A model generated the notes under the pieces. That model ran no database searches. It was given only the letters and a program-made list of their open reading frames with translations, and had not been told where the DNA came from. A program made the translations under genes and the position numbers. A DNA stretch of 64,000 nucleotides from Toxonevra muliebris (Eukaryota; Arthropoda; Insecta; Diptera; Pallopteridae), in assembly GCA_963691655.1 (NCBI GenBank), contig OY829326.1:42187989-42251988 (forward strand), in the 5' to 3' direction. This document shows positions 10,831 through 23,290 of the stretch, in pieces (the stretch's first letter is position 1; each line of letters begins with the position of its first letter).

Positions 10831-10989
10831 AGCATTTTAAAATTAAATAAACTCTTATAATGAAAAATTCATCCGTTGTAATCATTGCGATTCGTAACAC
10901 GCTATTGATTTTATTGGTAAAATTTCACGCTGCCTTTATTCCTTTAGGTTACTACACCAAAAACTACGAACATTTTATTTGATTCATTT

Positions 10990-13100
10990 AACATTTTCAT
11001 AGCAATTTCAGTCCAATTCAAAAATTTCAAATGTAAAATTTTTAGTCTCCAGCCAGTTAAATTAATCTGCTAATTTCGATGATATAAAAAACACCCTGTA
11101 TTTTCAATATTATTGTAGCTAAATACTTAAACTGGCGGGTGACTTACGTTCAGTGACAGACTACAGAAGTTAACCAAAAATACAAATTTTTAGTTACGTC
11201 GCACAGTGTAACGATCCCATATAAACCGCAGCCAAAAATAGTAAGCGTTGTTTAATATTAATAATTAAAGTAAAGTCGTATGACAAAAATGGCACCGATT
11301 GGACTACTGCCACGCCCACCTCCCATATAATTCAAACATTTAAATTGCAATAACTTTTTAAATATCTGTAGAATAATGACGGAATTTAATGTGCAGATGT
11401 ATAAAAACTTCCTTGCTCAATGAAGAAAAATGGGTTTGCTGCCACGCTTACTTAAGAAAATTGCTAAAATGTCAGAAAAAGAAGCTCCATAAGAATGAAA
11501 CTGAACATTTTAATTTATAAATCAGTTTTCCTATCCTTCAATATAATAAAGCTGCCACATGCCACTTAAAAAACTCCCGAAATTCTAAACAACTTTTCTA
11601 TAGACACCAAAAACAGTCTTAATAAAGCCATTCTCATGATTTCATATACTGTTATATCAAAAACCTTACGTGATAGACCAAAATAATCTTCAGATTCGAG
11701 CTCAGCTGCCCAAAATTACTGTAGACTACATGTCAAATCTCCAGTCCGATGGAAAAAACTCAATTTTAAAAAAAATTGAGGCACAGTGTTATCAAGAAAG
11801 CGCAAGAAATTTTTTAGCTTAGTCGCTATCATCAATATTATTCGATATTCAATACTTGATACTACTCTCCAGACAACATTTCATCTAAAAGGTAATCTTG
11901 TATTTTTTTACCTTGGTGATTTGCTCTAATAACATGAGAAGAGAAACCATCAGATCACGATTTGATGCTGCAGGGGAAGTTTTTCTTGTAAAATTTAATC
12001 AAAATTTTCTTATATCTTTGTGGGGCGATTCTAAGGCTTCCTCAGATAGGGCTCCAATTAGCAAACTGAAGTGCTTGACTATGTCGGTGCCATGAACAAC
12101 GACCTTGTGGACTGTCTTTGACATATTATTGGTTTAATTTTTATTATTGGTTTCAGGGAAAAATGTAAAAAACGTGACAAATCGCAGCTCTCTGCAGACA
12201 ATCTTTCTTGAATTAGTGAAAGCACACTTGTGACGTTAATATATGTTAAAATTGGAAATATGTTTTGATATATATTTTTTTAGATGTGAAAAAATACTTT
12301 TTTTCAAATAACGGTAAAAATCACATGGTTAAACATAGAGCAAAATATGGCAATTAAATTAGTAATAAAAGATTTGACCTTTTCCACGCATAGTAAACGT
12401 TTTCATAACAGTTTGGTTTTGTGGTTGCCGTGTGCCTGAACCCATTGGTTTATCGGAAAGAAAATTTAGTTATTTTTTGTTTAAAATATTATCTCTTCTT
12501 ACATCTTCAACATGACTTTTTCTTATTTTTGGCCGCCTCGTTACACTGTGCGTCGCCCCGCACCACAAGTTAATAACATTTTATGGCCATTCCTACGCAT
12601 TGTTTGCTGCTGTTAACAGCTTCGTGAAGGAGTATTTTGTGGTTAGTCTTTGAATATTTTTATTGCTGATTTTAGTTTTTGTAGAAAATTTTCGTTGTTA
12701 AATCTCACTTACATGCTGTAATTAAATTTAAATAACTTTGAGCATTAAAGTTACCATACAACACAAAGGGCAAAGAGGAGGGGGAGAGGGGGGTGGGGGC
12801 AGTGGTTATTTGCATACATGCCTTTCACGTTATATCAAATACTTACATCAAGATTAGATAGTTTTCTTGTCTTTTTACAGTAGATACACTATGCAAAAGA
12901 ATTTTAAAGACTTGATAGTTTTTTGTGGTTTCCAAAAAAGCTTGTGAACAAAAGAAAGCACATAAAAAAATATCAAAACGAATGCGAAGTATATAATTAC
13001 ATATAAATATAAGAAACAAAACGTACAATTTACGCTCGCAAAATGATACAGAAATAAATCCTTCACTGTATCCTTTTTATTAAACTTGGAAACTTTTCCG
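10990..13100. other. Non-coding AT-rich interval
   Basis: No gene recognised. Around 11296-11460 the sequence contains CCACGCCCACCTCCCATA followed by an AT-rich spacer and CCACGC again, resembling the inverse of the degenerate repeat at 13105-13560. The frames at 11898 and 12843-13066 have no recognisable domains. Confidence 0.4.
12775..12803 (+). other. G-rich tract, possible G-quadruplex
   Basis: Several runs of five or six G separated by one to three bases in otherwise AT-rich DNA, on the plus strand. The structure is predicted from sequence only. Confidence 0.4.
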
Positions 13101-13104
13101 AAAA

Positions 13105-13562
13105 AGAAAAGGCCGTGGCACTTTCCATATAGCTCACATTTATATTTGGGTATATATATTTACAATCATTTACAGTACAGCACTAAGATTTGGTTCAAAG
13201 GTGTTGGTTGACAACGCCATGCCACAAAAAAAAAGGTTGGTAACGTTGGAAAAGTGGGCATGGTGCCTCCCATACAATCTGAATTTGTATTATGGAATAT
13301 CTCAGCAATCATTTGTGGCACGTCTCTAAAGTTTTGTATGAAAATATTATTTGTCAATGCCATTCCGTAAGAAAAACATGGTTGAGTGTGAAGTAGTAGG
13401 CGTGGCCTTTCCCTGCAACCCTGATTTTTAATACGGTATATTTCCTAAATATTTTTGATACAGTATTAATTGGCACGAAAACTTTGGTTGCCAAAGGATT
13501 ACTGCGAGAACAAAGTGGATGAGTTAGAGAAAGTGGGCGTGGCATCTTCCATACAAAGAAAA
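13105..13562 (+). repeat. Degenerate tandem repeat, about 145-bp unit, four partial copies
   Basis: The block GTGGGCGTGGCRYYTCCCATACAA recurs in diverged form at about 13110, 13250, 13402 and 13536. Between copies lie an AT stretch, a TATYTC motif and a CCATGCCA/CCATTCCG block. Units are too diverged for a young satellite. A related inverted segment lies near 11296-11460. Confidence 0.5.
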
Positions 13563-13903
13563 TATTTGAAACGGCAAAAGGAAATCATTGAGTTTGTTTG
13601 TTGGTAGTAGTTATTTGGTAATAGATTGTGATCATTTTTAGACAAGGAAGGCAGTGAAAAAAGTGCGAAAATCTAGTGAGAATATCAATTTTCAAAATGA
13701 TTTATTTTAAATCTTATCTTAATGCGCAAAGTACCTAAAACATAATAATATAAAACACAGCAAATAATTTTACACTTATTTCGACTACGATAATTTCCAG
13801 CTTCGATAATTTCTTATAATATAATATATAATTTTTTATGACACAATAACTCTGGAGGGCTTAGACTAAGCTTTCGCATCCATGCATGCGACATATAGTT
13901 ATG

Positions 13904-15518
13904 CAGGCGCGGATACAAGGGGGGAGGGGGGGAGGAACAGGTGAAATTTCCCTCCCCCCAAAAGATTTTCAAACAGTTAAAAATTGAATAGCTTAAACAG
14001 GCAAAAAGGTGAACATAATTAGTTATTGTTGTTTTTAGTTATTACGATTTACCTTAAATTACACTAGTTTACAAATTAAAAAAAAAATTCTGTGCTAAGA
14101 ATACTACTATTTTTATTTTTTGTACATTGGGCCACTAAACTCGAAAATGGCATCAAAAAATTTTTTTATGGATAGGTTTTCGAGATATAATTTTTTGAAA
14201 TTTTTTTTTGTTTTTTCCGAAGGTAGTTTGACTGTTTTGACCATATCTCGAGAAGACAACCACTAATATGATTGTCAAAGGTATCAGATGAAAGATAATT
14301 AATTTGTCAATAAATAATTTTCACAACATTTTCCAATCCACCCAGTTTAAGTGTAATTGGTCAAAATATGAAATAAACGTTTTTTTTGGACAAAAATTTA
14401 AATCGAAAACTCACTTAAAAAATAATAAAGACTAGAAAACGTTAAAATATGCCCTATTTCTTAATTTTTACATAAAGTTTGCACTTTTACGTAGAGAACC
14501 TGGTATTTATAAACTTATTCTATGGATAAATACCGAAGCTATGACCAATTATGTACGAAGACCGAAATTCAACTTTTTCTCTATATTGGTATTTTTCCCC
14601 ATTTATAATAAAATAAGAATATAGTTCCGGATCACCAATCGTCATAAGCATGGTACTCCTGAGCAATATTTTCACTGACTTTCTGGAATGCAAAAAATAT
14701 TGCTCTGACATATTTTTGGATATTCAACAAGCGTTGGACAGAGTTTGGCATCAAGGGCCAAAATTTACTTCCAGCTCCATTTTATTTGGTCTTAAAATTC
14801 TATCTACATGAAAGATAACTCATTTTCGGGTCATAGCTGACAGCATTTTATTTGTCTCTTTTCCATAGTTTTAAAAATTTTTTTACAATTTTCGTATTAC
14901 ATGTTATAATAATAGAAATTTTTGAGTGATAGAACTTAAATTGTGTTTGTTTTCCATGATAAGCACATTTTCCTCTGGCATTAGACGTGTAAGAATGGAA
15001 ACAATAAAAATTTTAAATGGGTCCAGGCCACCTCGGTGGCCTGATAGATGAGTGATTGACTGGATTTCTAGCTGCCTCAAGTTCCATTCCCAGATGGAGT
15101 TCAATTCTTAAAAAATGTCCAAATGGATCACTTCGGTGATTTAGTTCCTAAATGCTTGACTCGGGTCGATATAGAGAAAATCCCAGATGGGAAAGAGAAA
15201 ATCTGAATACAGGGTAGGAATCAGCGACCATGAATTATTCTTAAAATTCTACTAATTTCCGATCCATTATAAACCAATCCAAAACCGAAAACTGATTAAA
15301 TGTTTCCTATTGTTAAAATTTTCCACGATCCTTTACCTTGGAAATGGATCATAGAAATTGTGAAATGATTTGCTACAAGAACATGTTTTACCTTCGAAAT
15401 TATTAGACATTGAAAAAAAAAAGCTTGCGTACATAACGCTCTAGCCCGCGATTTGGTTCATATGAAGAATTTTTATTTTTTATTTCCCCCCCAAAAATGT
15501 TTCCTGTATCCGCCACTG
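13904..15518. mobile_element. hAT-like element, non-autonomous
   Basis: The left end CAGGCGCGGATACAAGGGGG and right end (read inward) CAGTGGCGGATACAGG are the common hAT-type terminus. The 6-mer GTTATG borders both sides (13898-13903 and 15519-15524), shorter than the usual 8-bp duplication. The 1615-bp interior has no transposase. It includes a short perfect 9-bp hairpin at 15024-15043 and a possible tRNA-derived stretch. Confidence 0.6.
15020..15110 (+). repeat. Possible tRNA-derived (SINE-like) head inside the hAT element
   Basis: After a CAGGCCACC/GGTGGCCTG hairpin the sequence reads TGGCCTGATAGATGAG, weakly like an A box, and about 35 bases later AGTTCCATTCCC, like a B box. This is suggestive only. 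The cloverleaf is not convincing and no SINE tail is seen. Confidence 0.25.
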
Positions 15519-15524
15519 GTTATG

Positions 15525-17117
15525 TCGAATCCGAATTTAGGAAATTTTGCTCTAGGAGGTTCCATTTCATTTCCAGCCAAGAGCTTTTGATGTGACGAAA
15601 AATGTATGTATTTAAATAAATTCAGAGCCGATGAGAATACTTAATTTCGAAGAGACCGAACTTTATCAAATTTAATTCCACTGCAGTGAGTCCGCCCATG
15701 TCACATTGCTATTACACGCATTAGCAAGTAACTAGAACAAATAGTAAAAAAAAAAATGGAAAAAATTGCAATAAAATTCTATAAGACGGAAGATAAAAAC
15801 GAACTCAAAATATGATTAAAATTAAGAATAAGCCTCAAGCAGTACACTGAGAATCGAAAATAAAAGAGATTAATGAACAGATGAATTGCGTTGAAATACT
15901 GGTTAATGCTATATCATTAAATAGATATATAAAAACAATAACAACTATAAACGCAATGAGCAAACAATATACGATGAACGAGTATGTAGTAGGTACCAAC
16001 TAGACATGCCAATCCCGAGATACAGAGATTCTCTCTTACATTGGGCGGCAAGCAGAAGAAAAAAATTAAGTAGAAATGAAAAATTTCAATTCCGCTGTTC
16101 CAATTTAGTTGCGAAAAATCAGTGCAAGCACAGCAGTCATTATCACAACGATAATGCTTGCGCTCGTTTCAACAGCCTCATTGACTGCATTCTAATACCC
16201 GTATCAGCCATTGAGCCGCTGTATAGCGAAATACGATTTGGTAGCAATGCGCTGCTACATTTTCTGATATTTTATAAAAATTACAGATGCATAAAAATGA
16301 GTGAACATCAAATTTAAATGGTTTTTTTAGAGAATTAAAAAAATATTTGTATTATATTATTGATTAGAAAAATGGATCGCAGTAATATTGCAAATTTTTC
16401 TTTTAAATAGCGAAAAATTTTCTATGCTACTTACTCAACACTTTCTGATTGACAGCTAAACAGCTGATTATGCAAAAAAAAATTTATTTATAAAATTTCG
16501 GGTTGTCTTCAATAGCAATCATAAAAATGGAGCACGTGTATATTAACTACGTTTTAACTACTTTGGAATGGTTATTTCAAAAAATCTCTCCTTGCACTCG
16601 CTCACAATTTCACGACGTTCAAAAATTTCATTTACTAAAGGTGACATTTGGACTAGACCACGAAGTTGATCGATTATCGTTCTGAATAGTTGTTTGTTCG
16701 TGAATGCGTTCAATGATTCTAGGTAGCGTTCGCTACTTTCAACATGCCCGTTGAACTTTTTAACAGTAGTTACTCAATGCCAGAATGCATTTGCACAAAG
16801 AGTGGAAAAAGTGTTGAGCGCTCATTATATCCGACCATTGACACGTTTACGGGGGTGTCTGATCAATTGATCGCAGTTGAAAAAATGTAAGCTTTAAACA
16901 ATGAAGAGCATTTGCTCACTGAATGCATTAAAATAATTCAAACAATCGCCAATTGATGTTGAACAAACAAAAATATATGAGAGATGAACTTAAACCTTCA
17001 CGACTTTCAAGCACATCTTTTAAAGAATTTACTGTGAAACGTTGGTAGCGATGGAGGCGAATTCAAAAAAAGTATACCGACAATTCAAAAAGAAAATACC
17101 AAAATGATATCCTCAAT
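15525..17117. other. Non-coding interval
   Basis: No gene recognised. The plus frame at 16006-16317 has no known motif and lies in mixed-complexity sequence. It cannot be excluded as an exon, but nothing supports it. Confidence 0.35.
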
Positions 17118-17119
17118 TA

Positions 17120-18362
17120 AGGAGTGAGATTGAAAAAATCTTAACACACGTTTTACCTAATAATTTTTTTTTGGGTGTAAAATTTAAAAATTTCTTTGAT
17201 CTAGTTATCTTTGAAAAATATGTCAGTTGTTATTTTTAATGACAAACAGGTTGATTTATTGTGAGTTTGATCAAAATGAGTGAAGAAAAAGAAGTACGTC
17301 GTAAAATTATTAAAATATTTTCAAAAAAATCCAAATTGGTTCTACAAAAAATTGGCCAAAGAATTGAAGGTCTGCCGTCAAACTATTTCTAATGTTATTC
17401 AACAGTTTCAGGAGAATTTGACTATCGATAGGAAACCTGGTTCGGGAAGAAAACAAGGACCACATGATATTGAGAAAGCCAAGAAAATAGAAAGCATATT
17501 GAAAAGATCTCCAAACACATCTGGTAGAAAAGCTGCCCGGTTAGCCCAGCCCTCTGATTATTTGGTGCGAAAAGTTAAAGCCAATGCAGGTTTGAAAACA
17601 TACAAAGTCCAAAAAGTTCCAGACAGGAATGCTGCAATGCCAATGCTTTAGACGCCAAAAGTAGCGTTCGGAAATTAAAATCGAATTTCATACAAAAATA
17701 TTCATGTTGTTTAATGGACGACGAAACGGATGTACTGGCAGATTTTACGCAGCTTCCGGGTCAAAATTTTTATGTTGCTGATGCTCGAGGAAATGTCGAA
17801 GAACAATTTAGAATCCGAAAGTAGACAAAATTCCCTAAAAATATTCTTGGTATGGTAAGCTATATGCAGTTGTTTGTTTTCTATCGGGTGTGACGAATAT
17901 TATTATTATATCGTCGCCTGAGAATTAATTTGGCGTATGTGTGAACAAATTCATATACCTATATGCCAAATCAATTCTCAGGCGACGATTTGTTACAGTG
18001 GGCTCTATAAATACCGAAATATACATCAAAGAATGTTTGAAAAAAATACTTCTTCCTTTCATAAGAGAGCACAATGTGCCCACATATTTTTGACCCAATT
18101 TGGCATCATGTCACTATGGCAAGAAAGCTCTGGAGTGGTCCCAAAGTAAATTAAACATAGTTTTTGTACCAAGAGAAGTCAATCCTCCAAATTGTCCGGA
18201 GCTAAGACCAGTGGAGAGATTTTGGGCTCTTGTGAAAAGAAACTTAAAGAGCACAAAAAAGGTGTCCCAAAATATCGAAGATTTTAAAAGGAGATGGGCA
18301 AATGGTTCCAAATCTTGGTTATTGAATTTCATATATGTTAAGATTTTTTCGATCTCACTCCT
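17120..18362 (+). mobile_element. IS630-Tc1-mariner element of the DD37E type, decayed, copy A
   Basis: Inverted ends AGGAGTGAGATYGAAAAAAT (left at 17120, right ending 18362), each flanked by TA (17118-17119 and 18363-18364). The plus strand encodes a transposase in broken frames. An ATG at 17277 begins MSEEKEVRRKI. After a frameshift near 17325 come a helix-turn-helix (LAKELKVCRQTISNVIQQF) and a GRKxGPHDxEKAKKI block. Then follow MDDET near 17715, VADARGNVEEQF, and SCHYGKKALEW with FVPRE...NCPELRPVERFWAL. The 37-residue spacing of the family between second D and E is inferred from copy B and the intact parts. The second catalytic Asp codon has lost its G near 18097, and a hairpin insertion interrupts the middle. 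Confidence 0.8.
17870..17990. repeat. Hairpin insertion inside DD37E-type copy A
   Basis: Left arm 17910-17934 and right arm 17965-17989 are 25-bp reverse complements with one mismatch and a 30-nt loop. In copy B (near 59525-59545) the corresponding place holds about 19 bases of coding sequence instead. The flank TTTGTTTTCTATCGGG...TGTGACGAATATTATTA also matches two blocks at 18747-18762 and 18814-18831, as if produced with an internal deletion. Confidence 0.7.
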
Positions 18363-18364
18363 TA

Positions 18365-18850
18365 GCAACATTTATTGCAACAGGAAACTCTTAACTACCA
18401 GTCATTGAGTGTTTGGTGTTGATTACACAATGTTTCAAAAAATGTGGTCTTCGGATTTTGTAACGGTTTCAGTTAGTTAGGAAGGAAGGTTCAAAGATAA
18501 AGGAAGGATCTCATTAGAAAAAAATTGTTATCTCATTGTGCTGAACAACTTCGCTTAAGTTAAAATTCGTATCTATTAAGTTATATATATTTTTTCCGCC
18601 ATCCTTGAGGACTCCATGCGAAAATTTCGGTTTTTTGTATTTTAGTGGGAAATGTGCGACTCGGAGGTAATTCTGATGTTCAAAGATCCACTCTAATTTT
18701 TAACAAGGAACCTTTTCTTCTAAGGCAGTATGCTATTTTTCTAAACGATTTGTTTTCTATCGGGTATTTTTAGAAAATGGCTGTCATGGCAAAAATTGTT
18801 ATCTCACTGTGACGAATATTATTAAGATAAGTATTTTTTCTTCAATCCTT
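18365..18850. repeat. Diverged direct repeat downstream of DD37E-type copy A
   Basis: AAAATTGTTATCTCAYTGTG occurs at about 18521 and 18789, each followed by a run ending in ATTTTTTC and CCTTGA. The remainder is AT-rich without coding signal. Confidence 0.4.
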
Positions 18851-21800
18851 GAATACCACAATTTTTTGACTTCAGGACCAATTCGTGTGAATCTTAGATG
18901 TGATAAAGAAAAATTTAGTTTAGATACGTGGTCAGCGCCTCAGAGTTACTCTAAAATCGTTAGAATATTCGAGAACTAAAGCAAAAGTTGAGCATTGATT
19001 CTCTCGACTATCTCAAATCTTATCAATAATGTTCCCCTTTTTTTTTGTTATATTTGAGAGAGCAAGAGTCCCGTATCCCGAAAAATTTTCGGGATTGACA
19101 TCCCCAGTACTTACATACTGAATGTGCTGAAATGGACAGCGAAAAATAGAAATAGATCGATCGGTTTGATCTCTCGATCAAGATTCAAGAGGCGTAAAAC
19201 GAAGTAATGCACTCATTTCAACAGCATATGCGACGCGAGTTGAATGTGAGCTGCATAGTAAAATTGCGAAAAAAAAACAAAACGAACTCTGATCTGATGA
19301 TGTACGAAATTGCAATTTTGCTATGGCAATAATTTCATAGTCCTCCAGGAAACTGATTGGCATGAAGTTGCTGCTGTCGTTTACGAGCAAAAACTCAAGT
19401 GCATAGAGCAGCAAGCAGCCAGCAAGTAGAGTAAGTGCTAGCGATGTTTTTGCTGCTGCTGCTGCTATGATTAGAGAGTAATAGCAACACACATGTGCTA
19501 GCTGCAGTAAAGTTGCTACTGTTTTGTAAGAACCATACAGAGTCAAATGAAATGGCTTCTTCTAGTTTAAACTCTGCTTGTGAGTAGGTATACTCGAATA
19601 TTTCTTTCGAAGCTTCTGCTTAGCTTTTAATAATAGTCTTAGCGTCAGTCAATATGGCCGTGAATTGTGTCTTGAAGTCAATTCTATTTGACTAAATTAT
19701 TGTAAAATAGGGCTTAAGTATATATCTACACACACACACACACACGCGCGCGCGGCACTGAATGAAATGTTGGAGCATTCTGAAATAACCGCATGCGCTC
19801 TACATCAATGCCGGTATGTGTGTGTGTGTGGTGAAGCATAATTATAGGGACTTGAGTGAAGTTCATACGTACGTATTATTTTAATACTAGCATAGTTGCG
19901 CGGCATATAGACTTGTGCGCGAGTTGTTGCAAGAAGTCCAATCTATGATAACATTGGGTTATTTAATTTAGAATTATGAAGAATGAGAACTTGATCGATA
20001 TGAATGTATATATGCACTCATATGTAGGCTTGTTTATGTATAAGCCTGGTGGGTTAATCGAACTACAATTCGGTTGATGTTCATTTTTCCATCAGGCTAA
20101 ATCTTATTTAAAGCTGTAATTAGAAAGTGTTGTTCAGAATTATTAGTTCAGCGGAAATTTTGCTATTGGGAGGCTCCAATTATACTCCTAACACCTCATA
20201 TAATGCTACAGTCAAAAAAAAAAAAAAAATTACGATGAGATGAAATATGATTTATTGAACGTTTTTGTTCTTAAACATGAGAACTTCAACCTGACAAGTA
20301 AAAATTAATAGATCAACACATAAGTACTAGTTTACCATCAAATATAATTAGTTTTGTTTTAAAAAGAAAGTAAAGTCCTTCATATCATATAAATTCCGAA
20401 TAAATTTTCTTCTATTTTACCATAAACTCAAATGAACGCAATTTCCTAATTTGTCAATCGTCGTTAAATGTAAAAATAATAACAACAACAACGACGACGA
20501 CAAAATGCGAATGTGATTGCAATTGGAAATTGCAATTGCAGCGGTGCAACAACAACAACAATAATAACCACAACAACATCAGCCGCATTGCACCAGTGAA
20601 CGTGCCATGCTGCAATCAACGAACTTATGTTGCTGTCACTATGACATTTGCCAAGTGTTTGTCATTAATGCCAATGTGTGCAATGTGTGCTGCCAATATT
20701 ATTATTATTATTATTGCTGCTAGCTTAAATGCTTTAAACAACATTAGCTCAGGAAAGCACACACTTGCATACATACCACATACAGTAACAAAAACACGGA
20801 CGGAGACGGAGAGTATGTTGTTGACTTAAATAACAAACAAAATCAAAACGAAAAAGATACGCGCGTTTTTTTTTCTGTCACCGTCGCATTGCATTGACAT
20901 TTGCGTGAAGCAACCAACAACGCGATACGGTAACGATGATGCAGAATACCACCATCGCCACCATCCACCATCATCAGTCGATGACGATGACGATGATGAC
21001 AACGACGACGACACACAGCTGCACTTGTTGTTTTAGTTTTTTTTTTTTTTCATTTTCCATTTTTTGCTTGTACTTTTTGTCCATGACAGCTCCAACATTT
21101 ATTATCAAACGACGATCAATGCGCGACGCGCTCTCAGATATTGCGCATGCGCGCAACGAACGCAGCACAATAGCTTGCAATTGCTGATCACCGACCACGA
21201 TCGATGGCAACGATCGACAACAGCGATCGTTGTCGTCATCGTCGGCGCTCAACTCAATGATGAAATTTTTAAATTGGCAATCGTTTTAATGAATTACCTC
21301 GAAATGCGTGTTGAGAATTTAAAAATGCGTTTATTCGTCTATTTCATTCGTCCGTCTGTCCGGTGCGTCCGTCCGTCCGTCCACCTATCCGTTCGTTATC
21401 GTCTATCTGCTTGACTATCTACCTATGCCTATGGAACTGTTGTAGTTGCTGTTGATTGCATCCCGTTGCAATTCATGGTTGCAACTCAATGCGGCATTGC
21501 TGAATTCAGAAAGCGTTTGAAGTTTGGCTGCTGAAGCTAATAAAAATTAGCAAATATCTGTAAATTTTTGCATAAATTTCATGACAACAACAAACAAGAA
21601 CAACAAACAAACAAAAAAGCACACAAATAAATTGAGCAAACTGAGAGATTGAGGCGAATTTTGCTTGTGTCACTAATGAAAATTACTTTATTTATTTTGT
21701 CACATTCCAGCGTAATGTACAAAAATAAAATAAGTAACAAACGATCATTTTGTAGGGAAGGGGTGTAAAGGTGTGGTAGAGAGCGAAGGGGAAGGTAAAA

Positions 21801-22504
21801 TTGCCTGCATCTATTTGCACGTAAATGTCATTATATTTGGTATCTAACCATTTTTCTCTGCACTGTTTCTTCTTCTTCTCCCGCCGCTGCCTTTTTCAAC
21901 TGTTATGTATTTTTGGTCAAATGTATTTTTAAATGCACATTTGTCTGTTGTTTGTCTGTCTCATTGTCTGTCCGTTTATCCATTTGTAGAAGTTTGTTTA
22001 GTGCTGCATGTGGCTTAAGTCATATACGAAACCAGCAACGGCAACGTTTTCTTTTTGCTTTTGATTGATTGCTAACAATTTGGATGGACATTTGGTTGAA
22101 AGCTTTTGAATAGTGTTTGAAAAATTACCTTGCTTTTGTGTCTTTTACTTTATTATTATAACTATTATTATTATTTTTCCTTTTATCTATTTGTATTGCT
22201 GTAGTAGTTGCTGTTGTTGTTGCTGTTCGTGTTCCAATGTGCGTGTGCAACTTTTAAATAACTTAGTAAAATTACACTCACTTTTTTTCTGACAGCTTAA
22301 AAATTGTATTCATTTCTGTTGTTGTGTTTTGTTTTACTGCTGCATTTGTTGTTGATGTTATTGGAAGTCAAGTATCTCTTATCTAATAGCTTAACAGGTG
22401 TCACATGCATACAAATATACAAAACTGTGTTTACGCTTAAATTAGTGATATGCAAAATATGCGAATACTTTCGAGCATCGTTTATTCGAGTACTTTTAAG
22501 AATA
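18850..22504. other. Microsatellite-rich non-coding region
   Basis: About 3.6 kb of mixed-complexity DNA with many short repeats: (CA)n followed by (CG)n at 19728-19755, (GT)n at 19816-19829, CAA/AAC triplets near 20480 and 20550, (ATT)n near 20700, GATGACGATG blocks near 20980-21010 and (CCGT)n near 21350-21380. Several frames cross the repeats on both strands at once, which marks them as chance. The texture resembles introns or regulatory DNA of fly developmental genes, but no exon is recognised. Confidence 0.4.
19728..19755. repeat. (CA)n(CG)n alternating purine-pyrimidine tract
   Basis: About nine CA units run directly into about five CG units, followed 60 bases later by a (GT)n tract. 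Such tracts favour left-handed (Z) DNA in vitro. No function is shown. Confidence 0.6.
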
Positions 22505-22512
22505 GTGGCAGT

Positions 22513-23020
22513 TAGGGTTGCCAGATGCAAATCGGGCTTAATCTGAACATTAGGATAAAATATTGGGATTTTTCAGCTTTCATCTAGACATTGAAAAAAG
22601 ATTTTTCCACACACAAAAAAAAACAATAAATATAAAAAATTATATATTAATGTACTTATATATTTATAATCATTAAAGTGCCTCGAGTGCCATACACAAA
22701 AAAAAATCGGTCTTGTTGTACACCTCTGAAAATGAACCTCGGTTTATTTTATGATGATTCCCAAAATATTTCAGTTCTAGCGGTTACTGTTCGGCGGCTG
22801 GATCATCTTGAAAAACCTCTAACTTTACTTTTCAATTTTTTTTTCTGTTATTGAGTAACCAGCTGATAATCAGAGTAGTACAAAATTTTTAACCTTAACG
22901 TGTTTGCTCAAATTTATCAGTAAAAATTTTATCTAAAAAAAATTCCTGAAAGTCGGGACTCTGGACACGGGATTAAAAATCTGGACAATCAAGACGAATC
23001 AAGACCGTCTGGCAAGCCTA
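22513..23020. mobile_element. hAT MITE, 508 bp, 8-bp target duplication with one mismatch
   Basis: Ends TAGGGTTGCCAGATG and (right, read inward) TAGGCTTGCCAGACG. Flanking octamers are GTGGCAGT (22505-22512) and GTGGTAGT (23021-23028). The interior is AT-rich and non-coding. Confidence 0.75.
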
Positions 23021-23290
23021 GTGGTAGTAGACACAATTAATCGGACTATCATGGTTTGCGAATCGCCAGCTTTTGGTAATTCGCCTTAATATTTTATATT
23101 TATTATATTTTTAATAACAATTTTACACAAAATTGTAATCGTGGTCAGAGTATGCTTGTTGGATAGCGAAAGTGCTCCAGAGTACAGTGGTAAACTGCGT
23201 TTCGGGCCTTAACGTCAATTTTTTTTTACGGTTTTGAACATGTTGGTATCATAAACGTTTAAATGTTCAGGCCCTTACAGTATAATCTTT
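23021..23290. other. Short non-coding interval
   Basis: AT-rich sequence between the hAT MITE and the retrotransposon fragments, with no recognisable feature. Confidence 0.3.

Larger units (their letters stand above)
1..10990 (-). repeat. Tandem gene array, about 5-5.6 kb repeat unit, three copies
   Basis: Direct comparison shows that 1-620 matches 5620-6200 and, with more divergence, 10580-10960. The stretch 2145-2640 matches 6660-7210. The stretch 4755-5300 matches pieces of 7260-7320 and 9840-10270. ATG-to-ATG distances are 5619 and 4990 bases. Differences between units are mostly transposon insertions private to one unit. In unit 1 the sequence on both sides of the hAT element at 2781-4753 joins cleanly to match the uninterrupted sequence near 7250-7280 in unit 2. 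Duplication therefore preceded at least that insertion. Confidence 0.8.

Noticed and set aside
20530..21414. Several overlapping frames rich in Asn, Ile, Thr or Asp
   Set aside because: They translate triplet microsatellites on both strands at the same place, with no shared motif with known proteins.
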